This document shows, one piece after another, positions 1 through 12,298 of a stretch of DNA of 40,977 nt. The notes under the pieces were generated by a model that had not been told where the DNA came from, made no database searches, and saw nothing but the letters and a program-made list of their open reading frames with translations. Source of the stretch: Gammaproteobacteria bacterium (lineage in GTDB: Bacteria > Pseudomonadota > Gammaproteobacteria > Thiohalomonadales > Thiohalomonadaceae); NCBI GenBank assembly GCA_026196275.1, contig JAPHTQ010000062.1:1-40977 (forward strand), read 5' to 3'. Both the position numbers and the translations under genes were made by a program. The first letter of the stretch is position 1, and each line of letters opens with the position of its first letter.

Positions 1-69
1 GGAAGCTGCGGTGGTGCGCCTATCGAGATCGTCCGGCAGTATATTGAGCAACAGCAAACACCCAACTAA
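1..69 (+). CDS. tnpA: IS200/IS605-type transposase TnpA, C-terminal fragment
   Basis: The first frame is open from base 1 to a TAA at 67-69 and encodes 22 residues ending EIVRQYIEQQQTPN. The pattern GSCGGAPIEIVRQYIEQQ resembles the C-terminal helix of IS200/IS605-family Y1 (HUH) single-strand transposases as I remember them. The catalytic HUH motif and tyrosine lie outside the window, so the family call rests on this tail and on the hairpin-bearing IS end directly downstream. The last codons recur, inverted, at 40953-40977. The gene is truncated only by the window edge, so I cannot say whether it is intact. Confidence 0.6.
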   Translation, partial: GSCGGAPIEIVRQYIEQQQTPN

Positions 70-75
70 CCATCA

Positions 76-91
76 GGACACTAGCGTGTCC
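76..91 (+). repeat. Subterminal palindrome of the IS right end
   Basis: GGACAC (76-81), loop TAGC, GTGTCC (86-91) form a perfect 6-bp stem. It is conserved in the right-hand copy at 40931-40946. In the IS200/IS605 family, TnpA recognises such hairpins as single-stranded substrate; the assignment here is by position and family knowledge. Confidence 0.55.
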
Positions 92-102
92 GCGCTATCC
101 AT

Positions 103-127
103 CCCCATCCTGAACGGCGGGGTTTTT
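103..127 (+). terminator. Hairpin plus T-run after tnpA (left copy)
   Basis: CCCC (103-106) pairs with GGGG (119-122), with loop CTGAAC at 110-115 and TTTTT at 123-127, giving a rho-independent terminator shape after tnpA. In this copy A107 faces C118, a mismatch in the stem. The right copy has a G-C pair there, so this copy's hairpin should be weaker. Confidence 0.5.
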
Positions 128-195
128 CGCGCAATCCGATAAAAAGGACAACCAGGCCAAGAGCGAAAACAGAACCCTACTGTGAGTATGCAAGA

Positions 196-217
196 AGCGG
201 GAACATCCCGCTTTTTT
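196..217 (+). terminator. Rho-independent terminator between IS and serS
   Basis: AGCGGGA (196-202), loop ACA, TCCCGCT (206-212), then TTTTT (213-217). The T-run is on the plus strand, so it best terminates rightward transcripts such as those leaving the IS. On the minus strand the stem is followed by only a broken U-run, so it may serve serS weakly. Confidence 0.75.
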
Positions 218-236
218 GTTTACCACCCCAGCCGAC

Positions 237-1866
<1,630 letters not shown>

Positions 1867-1867
<1 letters not shown>

Positions 1868-2238
1868 CACTGCCTCCCCGCCACCAGCCCCAGCCAGGCG
1901 GCCGCCACACAGAGCGTTACACTCAATACCATGTTCAGCAGCGCCTTCAACACCGCGCCGCCCTCCAACAGATTCATCGTCTCGATGGAGAAGGTGGAAA
2001 AGGTGGTGAACGCGCCGAGAAAACCCACCATGATCAAGGCGCGCCACTCCTGCCCCAGGCTAGAGCGCTCCACCAGCCAGACATAGCAAAACCCCATCAG
2101 CAACGAACCGAGGATATTGACCACCAGAGTGCCATAGGGAAAGCCGCGCCCCAGCACCCCGTAGATCCAGTTCGCACTCCAGAAACGCAACAGCGCGCCC
2201 ACGGCGCCACCGGCAGCAATCGCCAACGTCTGCCCCAT
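1867..2238 (-). CDS. crcB: Fluoride exporter CrcB/Fluc
   Basis: Inner-membrane dual-topology fluoride channel that lowers cytoplasmic fluoride. The 123 residues show the family landmarks: GGAVGALLRFW near the N-terminus, GTLVVNILGSLLMGF in the second helix and GFLGAFTTFSTFS in the third, within about four hydrophobic segments. ATG at 2238 is preceded by GAGGAGAG; a TTG one codon upstream (2241) is an alternative. The stop overlaps the start of the DUF190 gene by one base. No fluoride (crcB) riboswitch is apparent in the 120 bp upstream, so regulation by fluoride is not supported by sequence. Confidence 0.93.
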
Positions 2239-2360
2239 CAAGCTTGCTCTCCTCTCAACTCAGGCGGCTATTCTACCTGACTTGACCGCAAATTTGTCCT
2301 GCGCGGGCAAGAGCGACTTATGCTGTTTGCAGTAACTGGTTGCCTACGGATAGTGGTGTG

Positions 2361-3710
2361 TCAGCCCTTGCTCTTCTGCCGGTAGGCCCGGTCGAGCTCC
2401 CGCAGGTGGGCGAGCTTCTCCCTGATCTTCAGCTCCAGCCCTCTCGGCACAGGTTGGTATAAGTGGCGTGGAGTCATCTCTTCGGGAAAATAGCTCTCAC
2501 CGGCGGCATAGGCCTCCGGTTCGTCGTGGGCATAGCGATAGGCCCGTCCATAGCCCAGCTCTTTCATCAATTTCGTCGGCGCATTGCGAAGATGCACCGG
2601 CACCTCGTACGAGTTGCCGGCACGCACCTCCGCCATGGCGTTGTTGAAGCCCATATAGACCGCGTTGCTCTTCGGCGCGCAGGCCAGATAGACCAGCGCC
2701 TGGGCGATAGCCAGCTCCCCCTCCGGTGAGCCGAGGCGCTCCTGCACATCCCAGGCATTGAGTGCCAGTTGCAGACCACGCGGGTCGGCGTTGCCGATAT
2801 CCTCCGAGGCCATGCGTACCACACGACGTGCAACGTAGAGCGGATCGACTCCGCCGTCGATCATGCGCGCAAACCAGTAGAGCGTGGCGTCAGGATCAGA
2901 GCCGCGCACCGATTTGTGCAGGGCCGAGATCTGGTCATAAAAGGCCTCGCCTCCCTTGTCGAAGCGGCGTACGCCACCGGCCAGCACCTCGTTGAGGCTC
3001 TCCTCGGCAATGATCTCCTCACCCTCGCACGGCTCAGCCAGATCCGCGGCGATCTCCAGCAGATTCAGGGCACGCCGGGCATCACCGTCGGCCGCCTCGG
3101 CGATACGACGGCGCAGGGTGTCGGCGAGCACCAGCGGGCGTCGTCCCAGTCCCCGCTCCCGATCCGCCAGGGCCTGTTGCAGGATCGTCTCAATCTCATC
3201 GCTATCGAGGTTTTTCAGCACGTAGACGCGGGCACGGGAGAGCAGCGCGTTGTTCAGTTCGAAGGAGGGGTTTTCGGTGGTGGCACCGATGAAGGTGAAG
3301 GTGCCGTCTTCGATATGCGGCAGAAATGCGTCCTGCTGGCCTTTGTTGAAGCGGTGCACCTCATCGACGAACAGCACCGTTGCCTGCCCTCTCCGCCGGG
3401 CCTGGCGGGCCTGCTCTACGGCAGCCCGGATCTCCTTGACCCCGGAGAGCACTGCCGAGAGGGTAATGAACTGCGCCTCGCCGTGGCCAGCGATCATCCG
3501 CGCCAGGGTGGTCTTGCCGGTGCCGGGCGGGCCCCAGAAGATCATCGAGTGGAGATTGCCGCTGTCGATCGCCTGGCGCAGCGGCTTGCCCTCACCGAGC
3601 AGGTGTTGCTGGCCGAAAAACTCTTCAGGAGTGCGCGGACGCATGCGATCGGCCAGTGGCCTCAACGCCTCATTCTGCTCCGTTTCAGGGTTGCCGAACA
3701 GGTCGCTCAC
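2361..3710 (-). CDS. rarA: Replication-associated recombination protein A
   Basis: AAA+ ATPase of the RarA/MgsA/WRNIP1 family that acts at stalled replication forks and associates with SSB. The 449-residue protein shows Walker A ([12 protein letters not shown], about 59-70), Walker B ([20 protein letters not shown]), sensor 1 ([11 protein letters not shown]) and a C-terminal tetramerisation/helical region. It is close to E. coli RarA in length. The start is GTG (3710-3708), overlapping the lolA stop as GTGA, so translation is probably coupled to lolA. The ftsK-lolA-rarA order matches E. coli and Pseudomonas. Confidence 0.96.
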   Translation of the reverse strand: MSDLFGNPETEQNEALRPLADRMRPRTPEEFFGQQHLLGEGKPLRQAIDSGNLHSMIFWGPPGTGKTTLARMIAGHGEAQFITLSAVLSGVKEIRAAVEQARQARRRGQATVLFVDEVHRFNKGQQDAFLPHIEDGTFTFIGATTENPSFELNNALLSRARVYVLKNLDSDEIETILQQALADRERGLGRRPLVLADTLRRRIAEAADGDARRALNLLEIAADLAEPCEGEEIIAEESLNEVLAGGVRRFDKGGEAFYDQISALHKSVRGSDPDATLYWFARMIDGGVDPLYVARRVVRMASEDIGNADPRGLQLALNAWDVQERLGSPEGELAIAQALVYLACAPKSNAVYMGFNNAMAEVRAGNSYEVPVHLRNAPTKLMKELGYGRAYRYAHDEPEAYAAGESYFPEEMTPRHLYQPVPRGLELKIREKLAHLRELDRAYRQKSKG

Positions 3711-4333
3711 TGCGCCTCGCCGATCACATCCACCCCCGGCGGCGGCTGAAAGACAAACCGCTCACTTTCCACCCCAGCATTGCGCGTCACCGTCTCCAGA
3801 TAGAGACGGGTGGTCTGGCCAAAGCCGTCGACCATCTCCATCGCGCGCAGCACATCGCCCTCCATGGCCAGGCGCACGTAGTCAAAATTGCTGTCGGCTG
3901 CCCGTGGCTTGAGCAGCAGCCACTGGAACCCCTCGTGCGCCCCCTCCTCCTCGACGGTGAAGTTTTCCTCCAGCGGCGCGTCGCTGCTGAGAAACAGTGC
4001 CGGGGTACTCCCCAGCGCGTCATCCTGCGGCTTGACCGTTACCTGCTCCAGATCGCGGTCATACATCCAGATATTGCGGCCATCGGCCACATAGAGCTGT
4101 TCGTACGGGTTGGTGTAGTGCAGGCGGAATTTGCCTGGGCGCGAGATCCAGAGATTACCACGGCTCTCTTCCATCAACTCACCGCGCGCATTGGTCAGCG
4201 TCTGGATAAAGTCGGCCTGCATGGTTTGCAACCCCTGCAGAAAGCGATCCAGCCGCTGCTGGCCCTCGCCGGCATGGGCCGTAGTGCTGCCAAGCAACAG
4301 TAGAATAAGAGATAACCGTACCAGCTTGCACAT
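3707..4333 (-). CDS. lolA: Outer-membrane lipoprotein carrier protein LolA
   Basis: Periplasmic chaperone that receives lipoproteins from LolCDE and hands them to LolB. The 208-residue precursor starts with a hydrophobic signal segment ([10 protein letters not shown]) and a likely type I cleavage after THA-HAG near residue 21. The mature part carries the LolA pattern [33 protein letters not shown] and [12 protein letters not shown]. The start lies 2 nt after the ftsK stop, and AAGGAT at the ftsK end serves as the ribosome binding site. The last four bases overlap the rarA start. Confidence 0.95.
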   Translation of the reverse strand: MCKLVRLSLILLLLGSTTAHAGEGQQRLDRFLQGLQTMQADFIQTLTNARGELMEESRGNLWISRPGKFRLHYTNPYEQLYVADGRNIWMYDRDLEQVTVKPQDDALGSTPALFLSSDAPLEENFTVEEEGAHEGFQWLLLKPRAADSNFDYVRLAMEGDVLRAMEMVDGFGQTTRLYLETVTRNAGVESERFVFQPPPGVDVIGEAQ

Positions 4334-4335
4334 GT

Positions 4336-6654
4336 TTAATCCTTTGGTGGCGGAGGTGCCAGCACCTCACGTGAGCCATTGGGTTGTAGGGAGCTGACCA
4401 CGCCGGTTGCCTCCATCTCCTCGACCATACGCGCGGCGCGGTTGTAGCCGATCTTGAGCCGGCGCTGGATCCCGGAGACCGAGGCGCGGCGGCTTTCGGT
4501 CACGATCTTCACCGCCTCGTCGTAGAGCGGATCGGCATCATCACTGGCACCGTCAACATCACCCGGAAACAGCGGACCGCTGCTCTCCTCCATGCCGTTG
4601 ATGATCTCGTCGAGGTAATTGGGCTGGCCACGTTTTTTCAGATCCTCGACCACATTGTGGACCTCATGGTCATCGACAAAGGCGCCATGGACGCGGATCG
4701 GCACGCCGTGGCCCGGCGGCAGATAGAGCATATCGCCGTGGCCGAGCAACGACTCGGCCCCCATCTGATCGAGAATAGTGCGCGAGTCGATGCGCGAGGA
4801 GACCTGGAAGGCGATACGGGTCGGGATATTGGCCTTGATAAGTCCTGTCAGCACATCCACCGAGGGGCGCTGTGTCGCCAGGATGAGATGGATCCCGGCG
4901 GCACGGGCCTTCTGCGCCAGGCGAGCGATCAACTCTTCGACCTTCTTGCCCACCACCATCATCATATCGGCCAGCTCATCCACTACGACCACGATAAAGG
5001 GCAGTGGTTCCAGATCCGGGCGCTGCGCCTCCAGCTCCGGATCATCCGGCACCAGTGGTTGCCAGGTAGGGTCCTTGATCGGCTGTTTCGCCTCGATCGC
5101 CTCACGCACCTTCTTGTTGAAACCGGCGATATTGCGCACTCCCATACTCGCCATCAGCTTGTAGCGCCGCTCCATCTCGGCGACACACCAGCGCAAGGCG
5201 TTGGAGGCGTCTTTCATGTCGGTCACCACCGGCGCCAGCAGGTGCGGGATCCCCTCGTAGATGGAGAGCTCCAGCATCTTCGGGTCGACCATGATGAAGC
5301 GCACCTCTTTCGGGGTGGCGTTGTAGAGGATGCTCAGGATCATGGCGTTGACCGCCACCGACTTGCCCGAGCCGGTGGTACCGGCTACCAGCAGGTGCGG
5401 CATCTTGGCCAGATCCGCCACCGTCGGTTTACCGCCGATATCCTTGCCCAGCGCCAGGGTCAGTGGCGACTTGGAACTTTCATATTCGCGCGAACGGATT
5501 GTCTCGGAAAAGTGCACGATCTCGCGGTGCTCATTGGGGATCTCCAGTCCCACCGTGGTCTTGCCCGGGATCACCTCCACCACCCGCACACTGGTAGTTG
5601 AGAGCGAACGGGCCAGATCCTTGGAGAGGTTGGCGATCTGGCTGACCTTCACCCCGGGCGCCGGTTGCAACTCAAAGCGGGTGATCACCGGTCCGGGGTG
5701 GACCGCCTCGACCTCGACCTCGACACCGAAATCCCTGAGTTTCATCTCCACCAGACGCGACATCGCCTCCAGAGACTCGGTAGAGACCGGGTGCTTTGGC
5801 GCACTCGGCGAATCCAGCAGGGAGAGCGGTGGCAGCGAGCTGTCGGGCTCGGGTGCAAACAGCGGAACCTGCTTCTCCTTCTGCTCACGGGCACTGGGAG
5901 GTTTGGGTGTGCTGATCACCGGCTGGATCTTCGGTGGCTGACGCTTCTGTTCCCGCTTTGTCTCGGCGGTGAATGTCTTCTCCCGCTGCTGGCGCGCCTT
6001 GCGCGAGACGATACGATCACGCAGCTCCAGCCACTTGCCATAGAACCAGTCAACCAGATTCAGGGCAGCGGCACCGACCGCATCCATCAACCAGAACCAG
6101 GAGAGACCGGTAAACAGCGTCACTCCGGTGAGAAACAGTGCCAGCAGAAACAGTGTGGCGCCGAGAAAGCTGAACGCATCGACCAGGCGCTTGCCAACCA
6201 CATCACCCAGGATCCCGCCGCTGTCCAGGGGCAGTGATGCCCCGCCATGAAAGTGGAGATAGGCAATACCGGCACCGGCAGCCAGGGTCAGCACGAAACC
6301 GATAGCGCGCAGGGTGATATTCACCGCGTAGCTGCCATCCTCCTCCCCGCGCTCCTCGCGGTAGAGCATCCAGGCGCCGTAGGCGACCATAAAGGGGAAC
6401 AGGTAGGCCATCAGGCCGAACAGGTAGAGAAAGATATCGGAGAACCAGGCACCGGCCCGGCCACCCATATTCCGGACCTGTTCTGTCGAGCCACTGTGGG
6501 ACCACCCCGGATCCTCCACACTGTAGCTAAGCAGCGAGATCAGCAGATAGAGTGCCAGCGTGCCGACCAGGATCAGCGCCCCCTCGCGCAGCCCACGATG
6601 CAGGTGTGAGGCGATCGCAACCCCCTCTCCCTTTTTTTGCGATGCTTGTGCCAA
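4336..6654 (-). CDS. ftsK: DNA translocase FtsK
   Basis: Septum-located DNA pump that clears chromosome termini and activates XerCD at dif. Residues 1-210 contain four or five membrane segments (about 26-44, 74-98, 116-133, 160-188). A short charged, proline-rich linker follows (about 215-295), then the RecA-like motor with Walker [10 protein letters not shown] at 424-432 and Walker [14 protein letters not shown] near 545. The C-terminal winged-helix gamma domain (about 705-766, [19 protein letters not shown]) reads KOPS. At 772 residues it is the short-linker form, unlike the 1329-residue E. coli protein. The start appears to be TTG at 6654 with AGGA 6 nt upstream; no nearby ATG fits. Confidence 0.97.
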   Translation of the reverse strand: MAQASQKKGEGVAIASHLHRGLREGALILVGTLALYLLISLLSYSVEDPGWSHSGSTEQVRNMGGRAGAWFSDIFLYLFGLMAYLFPFMVAYGAWMLYREERGEEDGSYAVNITLRAIGFVLTLAAGAGIAYLHFHGGASLPLDSGGILGDVVGKRLVDAFSFLGATLFLLALFLTGVTLFTGLSWFWLMDAVGAAALNLVDWFYGKWLELRDRIVSRKARQQREKTFTAETKREQKRQPPKIQPVISTPKPPSAREQKEKQVPLFAPEPDSSLPPLSLLDSPSAPKHPVSTESLEAMSRLVEMKLRDFGVEVEVEAVHPGPVITRFELQPAPGVKVSQIANLSKDLARSLSTTSVRVVEVIPGKTTVGLEIPNEHREIVHFSETIRSREYESSKSPLTLALGKDIGGKPTVADLAKMPHLLVAGTTGSGKSVAVNAMILSILYNATPKEVRFIMVDPKMLELSIYEGIPHLLAPVVTDMKDASNALRWCVAEMERRYKLMASMGVRNIAGFNKKVREAIEAKQPIKDPTWQPLVPDDPELEAQRPDLEPLPFIVVVVDELADMMMVVGKKVEELIARLAQKARAAGIHLILATQRPSVDVLTGLIKANIPTRIAFQVSSRIDSRTILDQMGAESLLGHGDMLYLPPGHGVPIRVHGAFVDDHEVHNVVEDLKKRGQPNYLDEIINGMEESSGPLFPGDVDGASDDADPLYDEAVKIVTESRRASVSGIQRRLKIGYNRAARMVEEMEATGVVSSLQPNGSREVLAPPPPKD

Positions 6655-6716
6655 AGTTAATCCTGATTTATAGAAACATTAACTAACATATTGTAATTAT
6701 ACATATTTAGCAGGCA
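6655..6716 (-). promoter_or_regulatory. AT-rich ftsK promoter region
   Basis: This 62-bp gap between the ends of ald and ftsK is strikingly AT-rich compared with its surroundings. Read on the minus strand it contains an exact TATAAT (in TATGTATAATTAC). No convincing -35 box lies at 16-18 nt, so only a -10 candidate is supported. Confidence 0.4.
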
Positions 6717-7778
6717 TCAATCACGCCCTTTCAGCGCCGGATAAACCACCTCGCCGGCACGAACGTTTATCCCCGCCATCAGCGCCGGATTCGCCTGCCA
6801 GTCGCCCGTTGCCAGCTTCAGTGCATAGGGGATCAGCGCCGCCGAAAGTGCCTGGGAGGCGGTGCGCGGCACCGCACCAGGCATGTTGGTCACACCGAAG
6901 TGGATCACCCCGTGCTGCACAAAGGTCGGCTCGGCGTAGGTGGTCGGGCGGGTAGTCTCGATACACCCGCCCTGATCCACCGAGATGTCGATAATCACGC
7001 TGCCGGGCTGCATCTGCTTGACCTGTTCGGCACTGACCAGATGCGGTGCACTTGCGCCGGGGATCAACACCGCACCGATCAGCAGGTCTGCTCCCAGCAC
7101 TGCCCGCTCGATATCATGGGCGTAAGGCTGCAGTGCCGTCACATTGGCCCCCAGCGCCCGCATCGCCGCCAGTTTATCGCGATTGTGATCAAATACCGTG
7201 ACCTGTGCCCCGATCGCCGCGGCCATGGCCGCGGCACTGCCACCGGCGACACCGGCACCGAGAACCACCACCTGGCCACGTTCGGCCGCCGGCAGGCCAC
7301 CGAGCAGCAGCCCGCGTCCTCCCTGCGGCTGGTGCAGCAGGTGACTGCCCACCTGCACCGCGACCTTTCCCGCAATATCGGACATCGGCGCCAACAGCGG
7401 CAGGGCGCGTCCCTCCGCCACCGTCTCGAAGGCGACCGCGGTCAGGCCGATCTCCAGCAGCTTTTGCATCAAGCGCTGCTCGGCGGCCAGGTGCAGATAG
7501 CAGAACAGCAGATGATCGGCACGCAGCAGCGGCAACTCCTGGGGCTGCGGCTCCTTGACCTTGATGATCATTTGCGCCTCCCCATAGAGCGTCGCGGCAT
7601 CCGCTATCAGGCTGGCGCCGGCCTGGCGGTACTCCTCGTCGCTGTAGCCGCTGAGCACACCGGCCCCCTGCTCCACCAGCAGTTGATGGCCCTGAGCGAC
7701 AAGCTCAGCCGCTGCAGCCGGGATCAGTCCGACCCGCCCCTCCAGCGTCTTGACCTCACGGGGAATACCGATATGCAT
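6717..7778 (-). CDS. ald: Alanine dehydrogenase
   Basis: NAD-dependent enzyme interconverting L-alanine with pyruvate plus ammonia; cytoplasmic hexamer in known members. The 353 residues show the N-terminal IGIPREVKTLEGRVGL signature, IIKVKEP with the substrate lysine, FCYLHLAAE with the catalytic histidine, a Rossmann VVVLGAGVAGGSAA, LIGAVLIPGASAPHLV, GCIETTRPTTY and NMPGAVPRTAS. ATG at 7778 has a perfect AAAGGAGG 5 nt upstream; an in-frame start at 7835 is rejected. It is divergent from trxB and lies between trxB and ftsK, where E. coli carries lrp. Slightly shorter than the usual 370 residues. Confidence 0.95.
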   Translation of the reverse strand: MHIGIPREVKTLEGRVGLIPAAAAELVAQGHQLLVEQGAGVLSGYSDEEYRQAGASLIADAATLYGEAQMIIKVKEPQPQELPLLRADHLLFCYLHLAAEQRLMQKLLEIGLTAVAFETVAEGRALPLLAPMSDIAGKVAVQVGSHLLHQPQGGRGLLLGGLPAAERGQVVVLGAGVAGGSAAAMAAAIGAQVTVFDHNRDKLAAMRALGANVTALQPYAHDIERAVLGADLLIGAVLIPGASAPHLVSAEQVKQMQPGSVIIDISVDQGGCIETTRPTTYAEPTFVQHGVIHFGVTNMPGAVPRTASQALSAALIPYALKLATGDWQANPALMAGINVRAGEVVYPALKGRD

Positions 7779-7844
7779 TGGTGCCTCCTTTACCCGGGAT
7801 GCGGCATTTCGTAATATGCCAGCAATCTCTTTCATCTATATGAG

Positions 7845-8856
<1,012 letters not shown>

Positions 8857-8876
8857 CACTGAAACCGGCGCAAGCG

Positions 8877-10910
8877 TTGCCCGACAAGGGCTGGCAGGCC
8901 CTGCTCCACCACTGGGGCAAGGACTTCCAGCTGTGGCTCTACATCAGTCTGCTGTTTCAGCTGTTCCGGCTGCTGCTGATCGCCGTTTACCAGGATCAAA
9001 TCGGCACCCAGGGGGGGGCCGGTTCGATTCTGACGGTGATGGCCAACGGTTTGCGTTACGACACCTCCACTGCCGCCTCCTGGGTACTGCCCACCTTTCT
9101 CCTCAGTCTGGGGGTAACCCTGCTGCCGATCAGCCGTGCACTGACCACATTACGACGTTTTTCGGCGGGGCTTTTTGCTATCCTCAGCATTATCATCTTC
9201 GGCGTCGATCTGATTTTTTTCAGCGTCTACGGCGATCAACTCAACCACATGATCTTCGGCATCGCCCATGATGACACCACGGCGATTCTGATCACCATCT
9301 GGAAGGAGTACCACCCGATACTCTTCCTGGCCATTGCCACTCCCTTGGCACTCGGTAACCGCTGGCTCATCCGTCGCTGGCTCGACTACACGCCAACCTT
9401 CTGGCGCCATATGGGGGAGCGACTGGAAACGCTACCGCTGCGTCTGCTCACAGGGCTGGTGCTGTTTCTGGTGATGGCTGCTGCCGCGCGTGGCGGTACC
9501 CTCTGGGGACAACCACTGCGGCTTAAGCACGCCTTCGTGGTCGGGGACATCTTTCTCAATCGCACCGTGCTCAACCCATTCACAGCGCTGCGCCACACTC
9601 TGGAAACCCGGCTGGAACTGGAGCAAGGCAGTGCACTGAAACATTTCTGGCCGAAAAACGATCTGCACGACGCCCTTGATGTCGCTACCGGGGAGTCACA
9701 CCAAGGTGCCGATCCGGATAATATCGACCAACAACTCAGCGTCACGACACCCGGTTACCCCGCGGCGAAACCCCGACATATTTTCGTATTGCTCATGGAG
9801 AGCCACAGCGGCTGGACTGTGATGCCGCAATACCGTTTCGCCGGCCTCTCTCCCGAGCTCTCCGCCCTGGCCGATGAGGGGATCTATTTCCCTAACTTCC
9901 TCCCCTCCAGCGGCGGCACCATAGGCTCGCTCAACGCAATGGTCACCGGCCTGCCCGACGTTGGGCTGAATATCAACTACGAACCGACAGCGCAGACTCC
10001 CTACCCCTCGGCCCTGGCCGCAGCCATGAAACGTCTCGGCTATACCACCCGCTTCTTTTATGGTGGCTTCATCAGTTGGCAGCGCCTCGACAGCTTCGCC
10101 ATGAACCAGGGCTTCGACGAAGTCTACGGCGGCGGCAGCATGAAGGCGGGCACACAGACCAATGAGTGGGGGGTCATGGATGAGTTCCTCTTCAACTATG
10201 TGCTGGAGACCGTGGAGGATGGGGCGCCGAGTTTCAACTTCATCCTCACCACCTCGAATCATCCGCCCTACGACCTGGACCTTACAGGGCTTGGCTACCA
10301 CTTGCAGGAGACTCTACCCGAGCCGCTAAAGGCCACCAAAAACGATACGGTGAAGGTACTTGGCCATCTCTGGTATGCCGACAAGCAGGCCGGCCGCTTC
10401 GTGCGAACCGCCGGTGAGCGTTTTCCCCAGTCGCTGTTCGCCATCACCGGCGACCACGCCGCCCGCCTGCGCGTCGACTTCCCTGGCGAAGATCTGCTAC
10501 AGCATCTGGCCGTGCCCTTCATCCTCTATGGCCCCGGGGTGTTACCCCCCGAACTGGGCCTGCGCAGAACTGCAGGATCACACCTCGATATCGCTCCAAC
10601 CCTTATCGAACTGGCAGCCGAACCCGGCTTCCGCTACAGCGCCTTTGGCCGCAACATGCTTGCAAAACGCTCTCCGAGTTACGGCTACGGCTGGCGTTAC
10701 ATCGTCGGCGAGAACTTCATCGCCCCCAGCGATGAGTTGCAGCCGATCCTCCCGATCCCCGGCGCAGAGCCGTCCCGGCAGCCCTCACCGCTCAAGGCTC
10801 AGCAAACACGCTTCAACGCCCTGAATGCGCTGAGCTGGTACCGGGTAAAAAAAGGGCCGCAGCTATCGCCGCAAAAAAGCATTGGCGTACGCCAGCCACC
10901 TGAGCGCTAA
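8877..10910 (+). CDS. LTA-synthase-like membrane sulfatase-fold transferase
   Basis: Inner-membrane protein with five hydrophobic segments (about 18-38, 68-86, 97-117, 146-160, 188-204) and a large periplasmic alkaline-phosphatase/sulfatase-superfamily domain (about 300-610). Metal and catalytic positions are visible: VLLMESHSG (E308), SSGGTIGS with the likely nucleophile T348, and ITGDHAAR (D526, H527). This is the layout of lipoteichoic acid synthase and of OpgB-type phosphoglycerol transferases. In a Gram-negative the product is probably a phosphoglycerol- or phosphoethanolamine-decorated glycan or lipid, substrate unknown. Start is unsettled: TTG at 8877 has no ribosome binding site, while an in-frame CTG at 8859 lies 8 nt after AGGAG (8846-8850). 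Confidence 0.85.
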   Translation: MPDKGWQALLHHWGKDFQLWLYISLLFQLFRLLLIAVYQDQIGTQGGAGSILTVMANGLRYDTSTAASWVLPTFLLSLGVTLLPISRALTTLRRFSAGLFAILSIIIFGVDLIFFSVYGDQLNHMIFGIAHDDTTAILITIWKEYHPILFLAIATPLALGNRWLIRRWLDYTPTFWRHMGERLETLPLRLLTGLVLFLVMAAAARGGTLWGQPLRLKHAFVVGDIFLNRTVLNPFTALRHTLETRLELEQGSALKHFWPKNDLHDALDVATGESHQGADPDNIDQQLSVTTPGYPAAKPRHIFVLLMESHSGWTVMPQYRFAGLSPELSALADEGIYFPNFLPSSGGTIGSLNAMVTGLPDVGLNINYEPTAQTPYPSALAAAMKRLGYTTRFFYGGFISWQRLDSFAMNQGFDEVYGGGSMKAGTQTNEWGVMDEFLFNYVLETVEDGAPSFNFILTTSNHPPYDLDLTGLGYHLQETLPEPLKATKNDTVKVLGHLWYADKQAGRFVRTAGERFPQSLFAITGDHAARLRVDFPGEDLLQHLAVPFILYGPGVLPPELGLRRTAGSHLDIAPTLIELAAEPGFRYSAFGRNMLAKRSPSYGYGWRYIVGENFIAPSDELQPILPIPGAEPSRQPSPLKAQQTRFNALNALSWYRVKKGPQLSPQKSIGVRQPPER

Positions 10911-10935
10911 GAGCGCTATCACAGTAGAGGGAAAA

Positions 10936-10959
10936 GAGTTTGAGGCAATCCTCCAACTC
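10936..10959 (+). other. Stem-loop after the LTA-synthase-like gene
   Basis: GAGTT-T-GAGG (10936-10945), loop CAAT, CCTC-C-AACTC (10950-10959) form a 10-position stem with one internal mismatch. There is no T-run, so it is not a standard intrinsic terminator; it could protect the 3' end or be fortuitous. The rest of the 10911-11132 gap shows nothing I can name. Confidence 0.4.
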
Positions 10960-11132
10960 AGGTCGCTCCCGGCTCACCACACACCTCGTTCCGATTCCTC
11001 ACCCGACTAGCTTACAAAAGTCTATCGCGACAGAATAGTTCGGCCATCAGAGGCGCAGAGATGGCTTGCGGATGCTGAAAACGGGCCGTTGCGCCCCAAT
11101 ATGGTTGGCATAACCCGTCGCGAGGAGCACCC

Positions 11133-12275
11133 ATGCCGTTACGACTTATCCACAGCCTGGAAACGATTAGTGCCGAGGCATGGAACGCCCTGAATGGAGG
11201 GATCCGCAATCCATTCCTGCGCCACGAGTTTCTCAGTGGCCTGGAGCGCCACGGCTGTGTCGGTGATCACTGGGGCTGGCTGCCGCACCATCTCGCCATC
11301 TACGAAGGGGATCAACTCATCGGTGCAGTACCGATGTACCTCAAGTACAACTCCTATGGTGAACTGGTGTTCGACTGGAACTGGGCGGACGCCTACCAGC
11401 GGGCGGGACTCAACTACTACCCCAAACTGGTCGCTGCCGTCCCCTATTCCCCGGTGAGCGGACCACGGCTGCTCGTCCGCAATGATGTGGATAGTGAGGC
11501 GGTCACCGGACAGCTTATTGATGGCGCACTGGAGCTGGCGCGCAAGCTGGAGGTCTCCTCGCTGCACTGGCTCTTTCCCCATGATGCCGACATGCAGCGC
11601 CTGGAGCGGCATGGGCTGATGCGCCGCACCGGCACCCAGTTTCACTGGCACAATCGCGACTACGCCGGTTTCGATGAGTACCTGGCCACCTTCAACGCCC
11701 AGAAGCGCAAGAAGCTCAAACGGGAGCGACGGCGGGTGGCTGAGCAGGGCATCCGCATCGAAGTGCTCGACGGCCACCAGGCCACAGCCGAGCAGTGGCA
11801 AGTATTCCACCACTTCTACCGCAGCACCTTTGACAAACGAGGCGGCTACCCCACTCTGAGCGAGGCCTTCTTCCGTCATTTGGGCGAAAGCCTGCCGGAG
11901 AGTATCGTGCTGGTGTTGGCCAGTTACCAGGGGAGTTACGTGGCCGGTGCACTGTCGCTGCGCTCCGACGACACCCTCTATGGCCGCCACTGGGGCTGCG
12001 AGGAGGAGTTTCACAGCCTGCACTTTGAGCTCTGTTATTATCAGGGTCTGGACTACTGTATCAAACACGGTCTGCAGCATTTCGAGCCCGGCGCCCAGGG
12101 AGAACACAAGGTGGGGCGCGGCTTCGAACCGGTCCCCACCTGGTCGGCCCACTGGCTGGCCGATTTATCCTTCTCCAACGCCATCAGTGACTACCTTCAC
12201 CACGAGCAGCAGGGAGTACGAAACTATATGCAGGAGCTGAGCAGACACCTGCCGTTCAAGAAGACCGAACCGTAG
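11133..12275 (+). CDS. FemAB-like / GNAT-fold protein (peptidoglycan biosynthesis/recognition family)
   Basis: The 380-residue protein matches the family often labelled peptidogalycan biosynthesis/recognition (FemAB_like, PF04339). Landmarks are [13 protein letters not shown] near the N-terminus, [19 protein letters not shown], a very basic stretch [13 protein letters not shown] (about 190-202) and the C-terminal [16 protein letters not shown]. The fold is related to acyl- and aminoacyl-transferases, but no substrate is established. No signal peptide or membrane segment, so cytoplasmic. ATG at 11133 has GAGGAG 6 nt upstream. It lies directly before aat, another GNAT-related aminoacyl transferase; whether this is functional or chance is unknown. 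Confidence 0.85.
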   Translation: MPLRLIHSLETISAEAWNALNGGIRNPFLRHEFLSGLERHGCVGDHWGWLPHHLAIYEGDQLIGAVPMYLKYNSYGELVFDWNWADAYQRAGLNYYPKLVAAVPYSPVSGPRLLVRNDVDSEAVTGQLIDGALELARKLEVSSLHWLFPHDADMQRLERHGLMRRTGTQFHWHNRDYAGFDEYLATFNAQKRKKLKRERRRVAEQGIRIEVLDGHQATAEQWQVFHHFYRSTFDKRGGYPTLSEAFFRHLGESLPESIVLVLASYQGSYVAGALSLRSDDTLYGRHWGCEEEFHSLHFELCYYQGLDYCIKHGLQHFEPGAQGEHKVGRGFEPVPTWSAHWLADLSFSNAISDYLHHEQQGVRNYMQELSRHLPFKKTEP

Positions 12276-12298
12276 CAACAATGGCAACAGAGGTTTTA

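Larger units (their letters stand above)
1..145 (+). mobile_element. Right end of an IS200/IS605-like element (left copy)
   Basis: Bases 45-145 match the reverse complement of 40877-40977 over 101 nt with a single mismatch (A at 107, C at 40915). The shared block holds the end of tnpA, a perfect stem-loop GGACAC-TAGC-GTGTCC at 76-91, and a second GC-rich hairpin at 103-122 followed by five T. Subterminal hairpins rather than terminal inverted repeats are characteristic of IS200/IS605 elements. The match stops inside an A-run at 141-145, which I take as the IS/host junction. Confidence 0.7.

Noticed and set aside
1868-2047. N-terminal extension of the DUF190 protein
   Set aside because: It would overlap crcB in another frame; the TGATG junction and family length of about 103 support ATG 1867.
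2239-2360. Fluoride riboswitch upstream of crcB
   Set aside because: No crcB-motif core or pseudoknot-like pairing could be recognised by eye; a covariance search would be decisive.
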